DNA from: Bradymonas sp963697525
Lineage (GTDB): Bacteria; Myxococcota_A; Bradymonadia; Bradymonadales; Bradymonadaceae
Direction: 5' to 3'
Length of the DNA stretch: 64,000 nucleotides
Assembly: GCA_963697525.1 (NCBI GenBank)
Contig: OY969087.1
Location: 4,588,001-4,652,000, forward strand
Below the pieces are notes generated by a model. That model saw only the letters and a program-made list of their open reading frames with translations, had not been told where the DNA came from and ran no database searches. Position numbers and translations under genes: made by a program. Below are positions 1 to 10,260 of this stretch, one piece after another (position 1 is the stretch's first letter; the number at the start of each line of letters is the position of its first letter).

Positions 1-1
1 A

Positions 2-691
2 ACGCTGTCCGAGACATCTCCCATAGCAAGTTCGCCTGCAGACGCCCTCGAAGCAGGTAAGTCCGCGTTCTATGCGCTCACGCTCGCCACCGGCGGCGAG
101 GTCACCAGCACGGTGACCACGCCCAACGGCGAGTGGCTCTCGCAGCGATTGTACGCGGGCACCCGACAGCTTGTCTCTCGCCGCTCGGATCAGGCGACGC
201 TGCCGGCATTCCAGCAGGGGCCGGTGCTCTTGGAGGTCGCCGCGCGCGAGACGATCACGTCGCACTCGGTGAATCTGACGCTTAGCAACCCGCTGGCCGC
301 GGAGTCCGAGCCCAACGATACCGTGGCTTCGGCAAGCGCGCCCGGCGCCCTCCCCTACACAATTTACGGACACGCGGAGTGGAAGGGGCAGCCGGGAGCG
401 TCGGATTATTTTGCGGTTTACCTGGCAAGCGACCTCGCCGCCGGCGAGTTGCTCGAGATCGACTGCAAGTTGATCGAGCTTCCGCCCGTCTTCCCTGCTC
501 CCACCGACTTTATGACGGTGCATCTGTTCGATGCCCAGGGCCATGAGATCGCCGCCGACCTCGACGAGGACGTCAACGATACGTTCCATATTGCGGCGGC
601 AGGGCTCACCGCGGGCCGGTACTACGTGGGAGTATCGAATTCCCGCGAATACGGGGGCAAGGAATATCGGCTGGACGTTGCGCGACAGTAG
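2..691 (+). CDS. C-terminal part of a PPC-type secreted/lipoprotein (partial)
   Basis: The reading frame is open from the window edge to the stop, so the N-terminus lies outside the window. The visible 229 residues match the end of the next gene segment by segment: a stretch resembling AFYALTLATGGEVTSTVTTP, an ESEPNDT motif, an SDYFAV segment, a GHEIAADLDED segment and a closing YYVGVS strand before the stop. ESEPNDT followed by a beta-sandwich is typical of bacterial pre-peptidase C-terminal (PPC) domains, which are found on secreted or surface proteins. The gene is followed after 34 bp by its paralog on the same strand, so this is a tandem duplication. The substrate or partner is unknown. 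Confidence 0.75.
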   Translation, partial: TLSETSPIASSPADALEAGKSAFYALTLATGGEVTSTVTTPNGEWLSQRLYAGTRQLVSRRSDQATLPAFQQGPVLLEVAARETITSHSVNLTLSNPLAAESEPNDTVASASAPGALPYTIYGHAEWKGQPGASDYFAVYLASDLAAGELLEIDCKLIELPPVFPAPTDFMTVHLFDAQGHEIAADLDEDVNDTFHIAAAGLTAGRYYVGVSNSREYGGKEYRLDVARQ

Positions 692-725
692 ATGTGCCGA
701 GGGAACATTTTTTCGGAGAGATGTC

Positions 726-3700
726 ATGATGACCGACCGGATGACAATGTGGAGTGTGCGCTGCTTGTGGGCCGCGGCAGTGGTGGTAGTGGGTGTAAGC
801 TCGTGGGGGTGCACGGGAGGTCCTCAATGCGCCGATGGTACCGTCGAACGAAACGGCCAATGCGTCGTGAAAGAGTCGGCGTGCGCCGACGGCACGGTGC
901 TCGAAGACGGCCAATGCGTGCCCGGCGCCCCGCCCTGCGGTGATGGCACCCGCTTCGACACCGACAGCGGCGCCTGCGTGCCCACGGCCGACGATTGCGC
1001 CCCGGGGACCACGTTCGACCAGGCCACCGGCCAGTGCACGCCCAACCCCTCGATTTTATGCGGTGAGGGAACGCAGGCGAACGCTCAGGGCGTATGCGTG
1101 CTCGCGGCCGGAGGCTGCGCGACGGGGACGGTGCTCGGCGATGACGGCCGGTGCATCCCCGCTTCCGAGGCCTGCGCCGCGGGCACCGAGCTGTCGGCGT
1201 CGGGGCAATGTGTGCCCGCAGAAGATGCCTGCGGGCCAAAGACGCGGTTGGACTCGCAGGGCCGTTGTGTCGTCGGGGCCAGCGCCTGTGCGGCGGGCAC
1301 CGAACTCGACCCGAACTCGGGCGGGTGCGTGGTAGTCGACGCGGCCTGCGGTGATGGGCTGGCGCTCGACGCCAACTCCATGACGTGCGTGCTCACCGAC
1401 CAGGTGTGCGCGCTGGGAACGCGCTTTGACGCCTCCAGCGGCCTTTGCCTTCCCGACGCCTGCCAGAGCGGCGACGTGCTCGTCAACGGCGTGTGCATGG
1501 CGCCGGCCGAGGAGCTCGCGCAACACCCCGACCTCACCGAGGTCGAAAACAACGATCCCGCCCTCGGGGGCACGGCGCAGGCACTGACCCTGCCGGCCGT
1601 CGGGGATCCCGCCTTCGTGTTCACGGGCGATATCGAAGCGCCGCGCGATATCGACGCCGATGGATATGTCGACCAGGACGTCGACCGCTTCACGTTTACG
1701 GCGACGGCGGGAACCTGGATCAAGCTGGGCGTCCAGCGCTTGGGCGTCGCGACGCCGGCCTTCAAGGTCGAGGGGCCCAACGACTACGAGCGCTCTAGCG
1801 GCGTCGGCGCGCCAACCTCGGCCGCTCGCCAGTTGCTGTTACCGTATGACGGTGACTATACGGTGAGCATCTTGCCTCAAACGCGCTCGAGCGAGGCCGA
1901 CACGGGCCCGGTGGGCGGTGCCGATTGGGGATGGGTCGCCAGCCTGGCGCAGATCGCGGCGCCCACTGCGCAACAGCTCGATCTGAGTTCGGGTTCTCGC
2001 CCTATCACAGGCACCCTGCACCAGCTGTCTAACAACGTAATCGAGGTAAGCGGAGTGACCGCAGGCGACCGCCTCTCGCTGGCCTCGCGCGCCGCGCCGG
2101 TGGATGGACAGGTGGTGCTCCAGTTGTGGCAGAACCCGACAACCTTCATCGCCGAGCAGCCCGTCGTGGCACAGATGCCCAGCTTCGTCGCCCCGTCCAA
2201 CGACTTCATCGTGGTTCTGGACTGGAAGACGACGACCGGCTCGCGCCTCAATTACGACTACGAGGTGAGTACCAGCGGAGAAAGGCAAAGTCGCGACCTC
2301 AGCAGCCACGACTCGATGAGCACCGTGGTGAGCGCCCAGAAGTTCGACGTGCTCGAGATTTCCCAGCACAATCAGTACCATAGGGGGCTCGATCTCACGG
2401 TCACTGGTCCCGACGGCGAGGTGGTCGAGTCGACGCAGGATTTCCGCGACGGCAAGCTCTCGCAGGTGCCCGTTTTCAAAGCCGGGGATTATACGGTCAC
2501 CGTGGCCACCGCTAACTGGGCGGCGCCGGGCACCAACCTCGCGCTCCGGCGCATGCCGCCGATCGATCTGGGCACGCCTCGAGCCAATGCACTCACCCGG
2601 GTCGGGCCGGTGCGGCTGGATGCCGGACAACGCATCTTCGTCAAAGTCGACATGGCCGCGATGCACGTGCTGGAGATGGCTCCCGACAACCAACAGGACG
2701 CGGACGTCTGGGTTACCCTACGCGGCCCCCAAGGCGAGGTCGAATCATATGACGGTGGAGGTCTGGGGGGCGCGGTGAAAGGAACCGATGACTTCAGGTA
2801 CGCCTATAGATACTTCCCGCAGGATCAAAGCGTTCTCGTCGTATTGCGGGCGACCTCGGACACGACGGGGAATCTCCTGGAGTTGAAGAATATAGAGCCG
2901 CGTAAGTTTGGCGCAGTTTCGGCGGGCCACACCTACGCCGCCGCCGCGTCGTCGTGCGCCAAGAGCCGTGTGAAGTGGTATAGCTTGACGACCACCAACC
3001 CCGCTCATATCGAACTTATGGCGACGTCGGCTCGCGGCGGCGAATTCAGCGCCAAGCTGTTGGCGGCCAACGGTGATGCGCTGGCCAGCGGACAGTGGTC
3101 CAATTCCTCGCACACCCTGTTTTATCAGCCGCTGACACCGGCAACGTTCATTGGCAGGTTCTTGTGCACCACGCTGCTTGCTGGCCTGGACGTTCACCTG
3201 GACGTGAGTGCGCCGAGGCTCCAAGACCTGGGCTCGCTTTCTGCCGGGGCGGCGGCGCAGTCCACGCCGGTCGACATCGTCGACGAGGACTACCAGGCCT
3301 ACCAGGTGGAATTGACGGCCGGCGATATCCTGGAAATCGCACACGACAACGACGGCTCCACCCATGCGTCCGTAGACGTGCGAGGTCCCAGCGGTGTCCT
3401 CGACTCAAATTATCCACTCGTTGCCCTCTCTCGTGGGGAACGCGGGGAGTACAAATATGTCTACGCGGCCGCGACAGGAACCTATACGGTTCAACTCACC
3501 ACACACTCGGCGGTGAGCAACGAAGTCCTGCACGTCCGCGCCATTGCACCCACACCGCTGGGCACGCTCTCGACGACCTCGCCGGTGTCGGGCTCTCCCG
3601 CCGGGGCGCTGGATGTCGGTCAGTCCGCCTTTTATACGCTCACGCTCGCCAGTGGCGGTGACATCACCAGCACCGTGACCACACCCGCGGGCGAATCGCT

Positions 3701-4244
3701 GGCGCAGTATATCTTTCAGGGAACACACCGGCTGACCCGCGATTTGAGTAATCCCGCGACAGCGCACACGTTCGAGCAGGGAGCGGTGATCTTGGAGGTC
3801 AACGCCCACGTGGCGATCGCCTCGCATTCGGTGGCGCTCTCCTTGGGCAATCCAGTCGCCTCGGAGAGCGAGCCCAACGATACCCAGGCGTTGGCCGATG
3901 CCCCCGGCCCCCTTCCCTTCACGGTTTATGGACACGCTGAAGGGCTGGGCCAATCACAATCATCGGATTATTTCGCCGTCGATCTGGCGACGGCTCTTGG
4001 CTCCAGCGAAACGCTCGAAATTACCGCCCTCCACGAGAGCCAGCCCGCACTGACCAATCCGATGGAGTTGCGCCTATTCGACACACAGGGCAATCAGGTC
4101 GCCGCCGATCTCGACGAGGGGAGCGACCATCTCTTGGCAATTTCGGCCGGTGGGCTATCAGCGGGGACCTACTACGTGGGGCTGTCCCCGGTGGGAGATC
4201 CCTTCGTCGCCCCGGCTTACAAGTTGTCCGTGTCTCGCCAATAA
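726..4244 (+). CDS. large Cys-rich repeat lipoprotein with PPC-like domains
   Basis: The protein has 1172 residues. I chose the ATG at 726 because GGAGAG lies 5 bp upstream and it opens a hydrophobic signal peptide ending in SSWGC, a plausible though not ideal lipobox. Residues about 35-260 hold 12 short repeats of the pattern C-x-x-G-T-x(5-9)-G-x-C-V, each probably closed by one disulfide. The rest is a string of beta-sandwich segments. One begins with TEVENNDP and the last with ESEPNDT and SDYFAVDL, as in PPC domains. It is probably anchored in the outer membrane and displayed outside. A tandem paralog precedes it. Function is unknown; adhesion or ligand binding is only a guess. Confidence 0.8.
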   Translation: MMTDRMTMWSVRCLWAAAVVVVGVSSWGCTGGPQCADGTVERNGQCVVKESACADGTVLEDGQCVPGAPPCGDGTRFDTDSGACVPTADDCAPGTTFDQATGQCTPNPSILCGEGTQANAQGVCVLAAGGCATGTVLGDDGRCIPASEACAAGTELSASGQCVPAEDACGPKTRLDSQGRCVVGASACAAGTELDPNSGGCVVVDAACGDGLALDANSMTCVLTDQVCALGTRFDASSGLCLPDACQSGDVLVNGVCMAPAEELAQHPDLTEVENNDPALGGTAQALTLPAVGDPAFVFTGDIEAPRDIDADGYVDQDVDRFTFTATAGTWIKLGVQRLGVATPAFKVEGPNDYERSSGVGAPTSAARQLLLPYDGDYTVSILPQTRSSEADTGPVGGADWGWVASLAQIAAPTAQQLDLSSGSRPITGTLHQLSNNVIEVSGVTAGDRLSLASRAAPVDGQVVLQLWQNPTTFIAEQPVVAQMPSFVAPSNDFIVVLDWKTTTGSRLNYDYEVSTSGERQSRDLSSHDSMSTVVSAQKFDVLEISQHNQYHRGLDLTVTGPDGEVVESTQDFRDGKLSQVPVFKAGDYTVTVATANWAAPGTNLALRRMPPIDLGTPRANALTRVGPVRLDAGQRIFVKVDMAAMHVLEMAPDNQQDADVWVTLRGPQGEVESYDGGGLGGAVKGTDDFRYAYRYFPQDQSVLVVLRATSDTTGNLLELKNIEPRKFGAVSAGHTYAAAASSCAKSRVKWYSLTTTNPAHIELMATSARGGEFSAKLLAANGDALASGQWSNSSHTLFYQPLTPATFIGRFLCTTLLAGLDVHLDVSAPRLQDLGSLSAGAAAQSTPVDIVDEDYQAYQVELTAGDILEIAHDNDGSTHASVDVRGPSGVLDSNYPLVALSRGERGEYKYVYAAATGTYTVQLTTHSAVSNEVLHVRAIAPTPLGTLSTTSPVSGSPAGALDVGQSAFYTLTLASGGDITSTVTTPAGESLAQYIFQGTHRLTRDLSNPATAHTFEQGAVILEVNAHVAIASHSVALSLGNPVASESEPNDTQALADAPGPLPFTVYGHAEGLGQSQSSDYFAVDLATALGSSETLEITALHESQPALTNPMELRLFDTQGNQVAADLDEGSDHLLAISAGGLSAGTYYVGLSPVGDPFVAPAYKLSVSRQ

Positions 4245-4249
4245 GTTGG

Positions 4250-4441
4250 TCACTTGGTCTTGTCGTGGCTCACGGCGTGGTCGGGGGCCGTGGCGTTGGC
4301 GGGGTGGTAGGACACGGGCACGCGTTGGCGTGGCGCCGGGTCCCGGCTGGCACCCCAGGCGATGAACGCGATCAGCGCCACCACTTCGAAAAGGGCGATG
4401 GCGTAGCCTATGCGCTTGCTGGTGTCGTCGCGAGTCTCCAT
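4250..4441 (-). CDS. small single-span membrane protein
   Basis: The protein has 63 residues. It starts METRDDTSKR, then has one hydrophobic helix (about residues 10-31, IGYAIALFEVVALIAFIAWG) and a short polar tail. The ATG at 4441 is chosen because GAGG lies 6 nt upstream on the minus strand; a longer in-frame version to 4498 would run into the terminator of the neighbouring gene. It converges on the PPC lipoprotein, with only 5 bp between the stops. I recognise no family and cannot propose a function. It could be a chance reading frame, but the start site and transmembrane helix favour a real gene. Confidence 0.5.
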   Translation of the reverse strand: METRDDTSKRIGYAIALFEVVALIAFIAWGASRDPAPRQRVPVSYHPANATAPDHAVSHDKTK

Positions 4442-4483
4442 AAATAGCCTCGATGGTGGGTCAAACGTCCAACGGTTGAATAC

Positions 4484-4527
4484 AAAAGCCCGGAGCACGC
4501 CAAGCGTGGGCTCCGGGCCTTTTGTTT
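4484..4527 (-). terminator. rho-independent terminator after icd
   Basis: A 9-bp perfect stem (GCCCGGAGC / GCTCCGGGC) with a 13-nt loop is flanked by T-rich sequence on both sides, so it can work in either direction. It lies just downstream of icd, which reads leftwards. Confidence 0.75.
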
Positions 4528-4553
4528 GTCAGGTCAGCTCGCGCCGGCCGAGA

Positions 4554-5819
<1,266 letters not shown>

Positions 5820-5866
5820 GAGATACCTCCAGAAGTGCGCGGGACTAGTTGGTAAAAACCACGCGT

Positions 5867-5896
5867 CCTATAGCGCACGTGTCGACGGGCACGCAA
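5867..5896 (-). promoter_or_regulatory. candidate sigma70 promoter for icd
   Basis: On the minus strand TTGCGT and TATAGG are separated by 18 nt, about 50 nt upstream of the icd start. The match to consensus is moderate and was judged by eye. Confidence 0.4.
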
Positions 5897-5915
5897 GCAT
5901 CGGAGGTGGTGCGGA

Positions 5916-6242
5916 TCATTCGATGCCGAAGTCTTCGCGGGTGTCGAACGACGGCTCGCCGTCGTCGGACTGATATTTGTCATGGTCGTCCAAATCACCG
6001 ACGTACACGCCGATCTTGGTGAACGACATGGGCTGGTGGTTGTACTCGGCGGATTGCTCGCTGGAGAATACGTAGTTGACCGTCTCCAGGGGATCGCCGT
6101 CGTCGGTTTGGCCGGCCTTGCGTTGGTCCACCCATTGCTGGAGCTCGGCGTTGGGGACCAGCGTCTTGGGCTTGTCGAACTCCCGGTAGACCCACATGGT
6201 CTTGTGCTTTTTGTCGTAGCGGGTCTTCTTGGTATCAGCCAT
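5916..6242 (-). CDS. acidic hypothetical protein
   Basis: The protein has 108 residues, starting MADTKKTRYDKKHK. AGGAG lies 8 nt upstream of the chosen ATG; a longer version to 6296 lacks such a site. The N-terminal 15 residues are basic and the C-terminal third is strongly acidic (DDHDKYQSDDGEPSFDTRED). There is no signal peptide and no membrane segment, so it is probably cytosolic. It lies upstream of icd on the same strand, separated by the promoter candidate. I recognise no family. Confidence 0.6.
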   Translation of the reverse strand: MADTKKTRYDKKHKTMWVYREFDKPKTLVPNAELQQWVDQRKAGQTDDGDPLETVNYVFSSEQSAEYNHQPMSFTKIGVYVGDLDDHDKYQSDDGEPSFDTREDFGIE

Positions 6243-6332
6243 TCCAAAATCTCCTGAAGTTGAGTAATGATCCCTGTCGGATGAGAGCATCGACACGAGT
6301 CACTAAGCTTTTGCGCCAGCCCAAAGACTACC

Positions 6333-7415
6333 ATGAGCGAACTGGCACTCTTCGAAACGTTTCCGTCGACCCGATCGATTCCCCACGTCCAACTGGGGGC
6401 GTTCCCCACGCCGGTCGAACGGCTCGGTGAACTGGGTCATGAAGTTGGCGTCGAGTCGCTGTACGTCAAGCGCGATGATCAGTCTGGCACAGTCTACGGG
6501 GGCAATAAAGTACGCAAGCTCGAGTTTCTGCTCGGCGAGGCCATCGCCGGCGGCTACCACGAGGTGTGGACGGTAGGGGCCATCGGCAGCCACCACGCGC
6601 TGGCGACGGCCATCTACGCTCGCCAGTTGGGGCTAACCCCGGCGGTGTTGCACTTCCCCCAGCCGGTGACCCCCCACGTGCTCGACAACCTGCGCGCCAT
6701 CAGCACCACCCAGCCCAAGCTCACCCTGGCGAGCAACAAGGTCCAACTGCCCGTGGAGGTGGGCAAGGCCAAGATGCGCCAGTGGTTGTCGACGGCCAAC
6801 GACGTCTACTACATCCCCGGCGGGGGCTCCTCGCCGGTGGGCGTGCTCGGCTACGTCAACGCCGCGCTCGAGCTCAAACAACAGATCGACGCCGGCGAGC
6901 TGCCCGCGCCCGACTATATCTTCGTGGCCGCGGGCACCTGCGGCACGCTCGCCGGGCTGATGCTCGGCTGTCGCCTGGCCGGGCTGAACACCGAGGTCGT
7001 GGGCGTGCGCGTGGTCGACAAGCTTCTGACGAATACGCTGGTGACCGCCCGGCTGGTCAACAACACCGCCAAGATCCTCGCCGAGCACGGCGTCGAGGGC
7101 GTGCCGCATATCTCGGCGTCCGACGTCACCATGCTCGACGCCTACTTCGGCAAGGACTACGGCGAGCCCACCGACGAGGGGATGGCCGCCATCGAGCAGT
7201 GCGCGCAGTTCGGCGGGCTGAAGCTCGAGCCCACCTACACCGGCAAGACCTTCGCCGGCCTGTTGGGCGAGCGCGAGCGCCTGCACCTGGCCGACAAGAA
7301 CGTGCTGTACTGGCATACCTTGAGCAGCGCCGACTTAAGCGAGCGCATCGCCCGCGCCGACGTCGCGCGCGACCTTCCCGCCGGGTACCAGAAGTTTTTC
7401 GAGGGGGCCGCGTGA
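6333..7415 (+). CDS. PLP-dependent deaminase of the ACC deaminase/D-cysteine desulfhydrase family
   Basis: The protein has 360 residues, close to the family norm. It is a fold type II PLP enzyme. The PLP lysine sits in YGGNKVRKLEFLLGEA, followed by GAIGSHHALATA and a glycine-rich phosphate-binding segment, FVAAGTCGTLAGL. Known members act on D-cysteine, ACC or related amino acids, releasing ammonia (and sulfide from D-cysteine). I cannot tell ACC from D-cysteine by eye, but desulfhydrases more often carry the GSHHALATA/GSNHALATA pattern. It begins a co-directional run through the phosphatase and ruvCAB, and its stop overlaps the next start by 4 nt. Confidence 0.85.
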   Translation: MSELALFETFPSTRSIPHVQLGAFPTPVERLGELGHEVGVESLYVKRDDQSGTVYGGNKVRKLEFLLGEAIAGGYHEVWTVGAIGSHHALATAIYARQLGLTPAVLHFPQPVTPHVLDNLRAISTTQPKLTLASNKVQLPVEVGKAKMRQWLSTANDVYYIPGGGSSPVGVLGYVNAALELKQQIDAGELPAPDYIFVAAGTCGTLAGLMLGCRLAGLNTEVVGVRVVDKLLTNTLVTARLVNNTAKILAEHGVEGVPHISASDVTMLDAYFGKDYGEPTDEGMAAIEQCAQFGGLKLEPTYTGKTFAGLLGERERLHLADKNVLYWHTLSSADLSERIARADVARDLPAGYQKFFEGAA

Positions 7416-7870
7416 GCAAGACGCTGCGCATCGTCTTCGTCTGCAGCGGCAATATCTGCCGCTCCCCGCTGGCCGAAGCCATGGTCAAGCCCATGCTCGC
7501 CGAGCGCGACATCCCCGCGGTGGTCATCTCCGCGGGGACGCTCGGCCTGCAGGGCCGGCCGGCGGCGGCCAATTCCATCGCCGCGGCCGCCGAGATCGGC
7601 ATCGATCTGGAGGGCCACCGCTCCCAGGGGGTCTCGCTGGGGCTGATGCGCATGGCCGACCGCATCGTGGTCATGGCCCCGCGCCACGAGGCCGAGCTGA
7701 CCCGCCAGGACCCCGCGCTGGCCGCCAAAATCGTGCGCCTGTGGGAGTACCTCGACGAGGAGCTCGACCACATCCCCGACCCCGTCGGCCAGGACCTGGA
7801 GACCTTTCGCGTCATGCGCGACCGCCTGAAGCAGGCGCTCGAAGCATGGGTGGAGCAATTGGCTGCTTGA
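7412..7870 (+). CDS. low-molecular-weight protein-tyrosine phosphatase
   Basis: The protein has 152 residues starting at GTG, overlapping the previous stop by 4 nt (GTGA), which suggests translational coupling. The P-loop CSGNICRS (Cys11, Arg17) fits the C-x5-R-S signature, and the general-acid aspartate is in the DP motif HIPDPVGQD (Asp123). Members dephosphorylate phosphotyrosine proteins; related folds include arsenate reductases and protein-arginine phosphatases. Length and motifs favour the phosphatase. The physiological substrate is unknown. Ser/Thr kinases are encoded elsewhere in the window, but no tyrosine kinase is. Confidence 0.88.
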   Translation: MSKTLRIVFVCSGNICRSPLAEAMVKPMLAERDIPAVVISAGTLGLQGRPAAANSIAAAAEIGIDLEGHRSQGVSLGLMRMADRIVVMAPRHEAELTRQDPALAAKIVRLWEYLDEELDHIPDPVGQDLETFRVMRDRLKQALEAWVEQLAA

Positions 7871-7880
7871 GAGGTAAGTT

Positions 7881-8366
7881 GTGCTCGTCCTCGGCATCGA
7901 TCCCGGCTCGCGCTACACAGGCTACGGCGTGGTGCGCAAGTCGGGCAGCGACATCCACTACGTGGCTAGCGGGCGCATCAATGCCGCGCGCGCCGGCGAG
8001 CTCGCCGAGCGCCTGCCGGTCATCTACGCCGGCGTCTGCGAGATCATCGCCGAGTTCGAGCCCGACGTCTCCGCCGTCGAGTCCATCTTTTTCGCCAAAA
8101 ACGCCATGTCCAGCCTCAAGCTCGGCCACGCCCGCGGCGTGTCCGTGCTCGCCCTGCAACTGGCCGAGGTGCCGCTATACGAGTATCCGCCCGCCTCGGT
8201 CAAACAGGCCGTCGCCGGCCACGGCCGCGCCAACAAAGACGAGGTCAAAACCATGGTCAAGCTCGTGCTGGGTATCGAGGGCGAGCTCGCCGAAGACGCC
8301 TCCGACGCTCTGGCCGTGGCCATCTGCCACTGCCAGGCGGCGGGCTTCGAGGATCGGTTGAAGTAG
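7881..8366 (+). CDS. ruvC: Holliday junction resolvase RuvC
   Basis: The protein has 161 residues starting at GTG with GAGGT upstream. The first catalytic acidic residue is in VLGIDPGSRYTGYGVV. AVESIFFAKNAMSSLKLGHARG carries the conserved glutamate and the FF-K-N segment, and EYPPASVKQAVAGHGRANKD the junction-binding region; the DALAVAICH segment closes the acidic site. It cuts Holliday junctions as a dimer within the RuvABC complex. It lies 10 bp after the phosphatase gene and is followed by ruvA and ruvB. Confidence 0.96.
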   Translation: MLVLGIDPGSRYTGYGVVRKSGSDIHYVASGRINAARAGELAERLPVIYAGVCEIIAEFEPDVSAVESIFFAKNAMSSLKLGHARGVSVLALQLAEVPLYEYPPASVKQAVAGHGRANKDEVKTMVKLVLGIEGELAEDASDALAVAICHCQAAGFEDRLK

Positions 8367-8456
8367 GGAGCGACGCTCACGTTGCACCAAGCGGGCGTCG
8401 GTGCTAGATATACGTTTGTTCAGTTATTTATTGCTTATTGCCAGCCCAGCCACACC

Positions 8457-9059
8457 ATGATTGCCAGACTCAAAGGCCAGCTCCACCTGCTCTCGCTCGA
8501 CTCGGTCATCGTCGACGTCCGCGGCGTGGGTTATCATGTGCACGTCCCCGTGGGCACCCCCGGGCGCATCGAGCCCGGCGAGGACGGCGAGGTGAGCATT
8601 CACGTACATACCAGCGTGCGCGAGGACGCCATCACGCTGTATGGATTTGCCACCGCCGAAGAGAAGCGTCTGTTCACCAAGCTGACCTCGGTCAACGGCA
8701 TCGGACCCAAGCTGGGCCTGGCGGTGCTGTCGGATTTGAACCCTTCGGAGTTCATCAAGGCGGTGCGCAATAGCGACGTCAAGGCGCTCACCCAGGTCAG
8801 CGGCATCGGCAAGAAGACCGCCCAGCGCGTCATCCTGGAGATGAAGAGCTCGGTCGACGACTTCGAGTTCGCCGAGCTCGCCCCGGCCGAGCCGCAGGCG
8901 GCCGGTGGAGGTATGGCCGAGGACCTGCGCTCGGCGCTGCTCAACGTGGGCTACGCCGAGGCCGAGGTCAACAGCGTCATCGGCGTGATGGCCGACGAAC
9001 TGGAGGGGGCCACGGACCTGGAGCCTCTAATCCGAGAGGCATTCAAGATGCTCGCGTGA
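8457..9059 (+). CDS. ruvA: Holliday junction branch migration protein RuvA
   Basis: The protein has 200 residues, normal for RuvA. The start is the ATG before IARLKGQL, which matches the conserved RuvA N-terminus (M-I-x-x-L-x-G). The OB-fold is followed by two helix-hairpin-helix motifs, VNGIGPKLGLAVLS and VSGIGKKTAQRVILE, and a C-terminal domain III that contacts RuvB (EDLRSALLNVGY). It binds four-way junctions as a tetramer and loads RuvB. It sits between ruvC and ruvB on the same strand. Confidence 0.96.
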   Translation: MIARLKGQLHLLSLDSVIVDVRGVGYHVHVPVGTPGRIEPGEDGEVSIHVHTSVREDAITLYGFATAEEKRLFTKLTSVNGIGPKLGLAVLSDLNPSEFIKAVRNSDVKALTQVSGIGKKTAQRVILEMKSSVDDFEFAELAPAEPQAAGGGMAEDLRSALLNVGYAEAEVNSVIGVMADELEGATDLEPLIREAFKMLA

Positions 9060-9069
9060 GTGATTGAGC

Positions 9070-9093
9070 GATCGAGTGATCGAGTGATCGAGT
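9070..9093 (+). repeat. short tandem repeat between ruvA and ruvB
   Basis: Three perfect copies of the octamer GATCGAGT lie immediately upstream of the ruvB ribosome-binding region. Confidence 0.7.
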
Positions 9094-9105
9094 AAGGAAA
9101 CACGG

Positions 9106-10230
9106 ATGTCTGACGACTCTCCCATCGAACCCAGCAAGGTCCAAACAAGCGCCATCGAGCCCAGCCAGGTTCGACGGGCGCCGGACGCGCCCCATTCGCC
9201 AGACAAGCCGGCGCGCAGCCCCAACCTGGAGCGCGCGGCCATCGACGACGACGAGAGCGTCGACCGCTCGCTTCGGCCGCAGTCCTTCAACGAATTCGTC
9301 GGCCAGGACTCCATCAAAGAAAACCTCGGGGTGATGGTCCAGTCGGCCAAGATGCGCGACGACACCCTCGACCACGTGCTTTTGTGCGGCCCGCCGGGGC
9401 TGGGCAAGACGACCATGGCGCATATCTTGGCGCGCGAGATGGGCGCCAATATCCACGTGACCAGCGGGCCGGCGCTCGAGCAAAAAAAGGACCTCGCCGG
9501 CATCTTGAGCGCGCTCGAGCACGGCGACATGCTGTTCATCGACGAGTGCCACCGGCTCAACCCGGTCATCGAGGAAAACCTCTATCCGGCGATGGAGGAT
9601 TATTACTTCGACATCGTCATCGGAAACGGCCCGCACGCGCGCAGCATGAAGTTGTCGCTGCCGCCGTTTACCATGGTGGGCGCGACGACACGCGCCGGGC
9701 TGGTCTCGGCCCCGCTTCGCAGCCGCTTTGGGCAGGTCGCCCGGCTCAAATACTATAATTTCGACCAGCTCACCCTGGTCATCAAGCGCTCGGCGAAGCT
9801 TTTGGAGATCGGCATCACCGACTCGGGCGCGATCGAGATCGCCCGGCGCAGCCGGGGCACCCCGCGCATCGCCAACCGGCTTTTGCGCCGGGTGCGCGAC
9901 TACGCCATCGTCGACGGCGACGGCCACATCGACGGCGATCTCGCCGACTACGCGCTGGCCAAGCTCAAGGTCGATGACGCCGGCTTCGACGATCTCGACC
10001 GCATGTATCTGCACACGCTCACGGCGAAATTCGGCGGTGGTCCGGCCGGTTTGAGTACGATGGCCTCGGCCATTGACGAAGAGAAGGATACCATCGAGAC
10101 GGTCATCGAGCCCTACCTGCTCCAGCAGGGCTATATCCAACGCACCCCCCAGGGGCGTGTGGCCACGCGGTTGGCCTTCGAGCATATGAACGTGCCCCTG
10201 CCCAAGAGTGGACAGGGCTCACTGATCTGA
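9106..10230 (+). CDS. ruvB: Holliday junction DNA helicase RuvB
   Basis: The protein has 374 residues. It has an extended N-terminus of about 45 polar residues before the canonical start of the AAA+ domain (RPQSFNEFVGQDSIKENL). Walker A is GPPGLGKTT, Walker B is MLFIDECHRLNP, sensor I is MVGATTRAGL, and the arginine-finger region is RSRFGQVARL. The C-terminal winged helix ends QGYIQRTPQGRVAT. It is the hexameric motor of branch migration with RuvA. Confidence 0.97.
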   Translation: MSDDSPIEPSKVQTSAIEPSQVRRAPDAPHSPDKPARSPNLERAAIDDDESVDRSLRPQSFNEFVGQDSIKENLGVMVQSAKMRDDTLDHVLLCGPPGLGKTTMAHILAREMGANIHVTSGPALEQKKDLAGILSALEHGDMLFIDECHRLNPVIEENLYPAMEDYYFDIVIGNGPHARSMKLSLPPFTMVGATTRAGLVSAPLRSRFGQVARLKYYNFDQLTLVIKRSAKLLEIGITDSGAIEIARRSRGTPRIANRLLRRVRDYAIVDGDGHIDGDLADYALAKLKVDDAGFDDLDRMYLHTLTAKFGGGPAGLSTMASAIDEEKDTIETVIEPYLLQQGYIQRTPQGRVATRLAFEHMNVPLPKSGQGSLI

Positions 10231-10260
10231 GCGACTCGCACCACCAGACACGGCCAGGAC

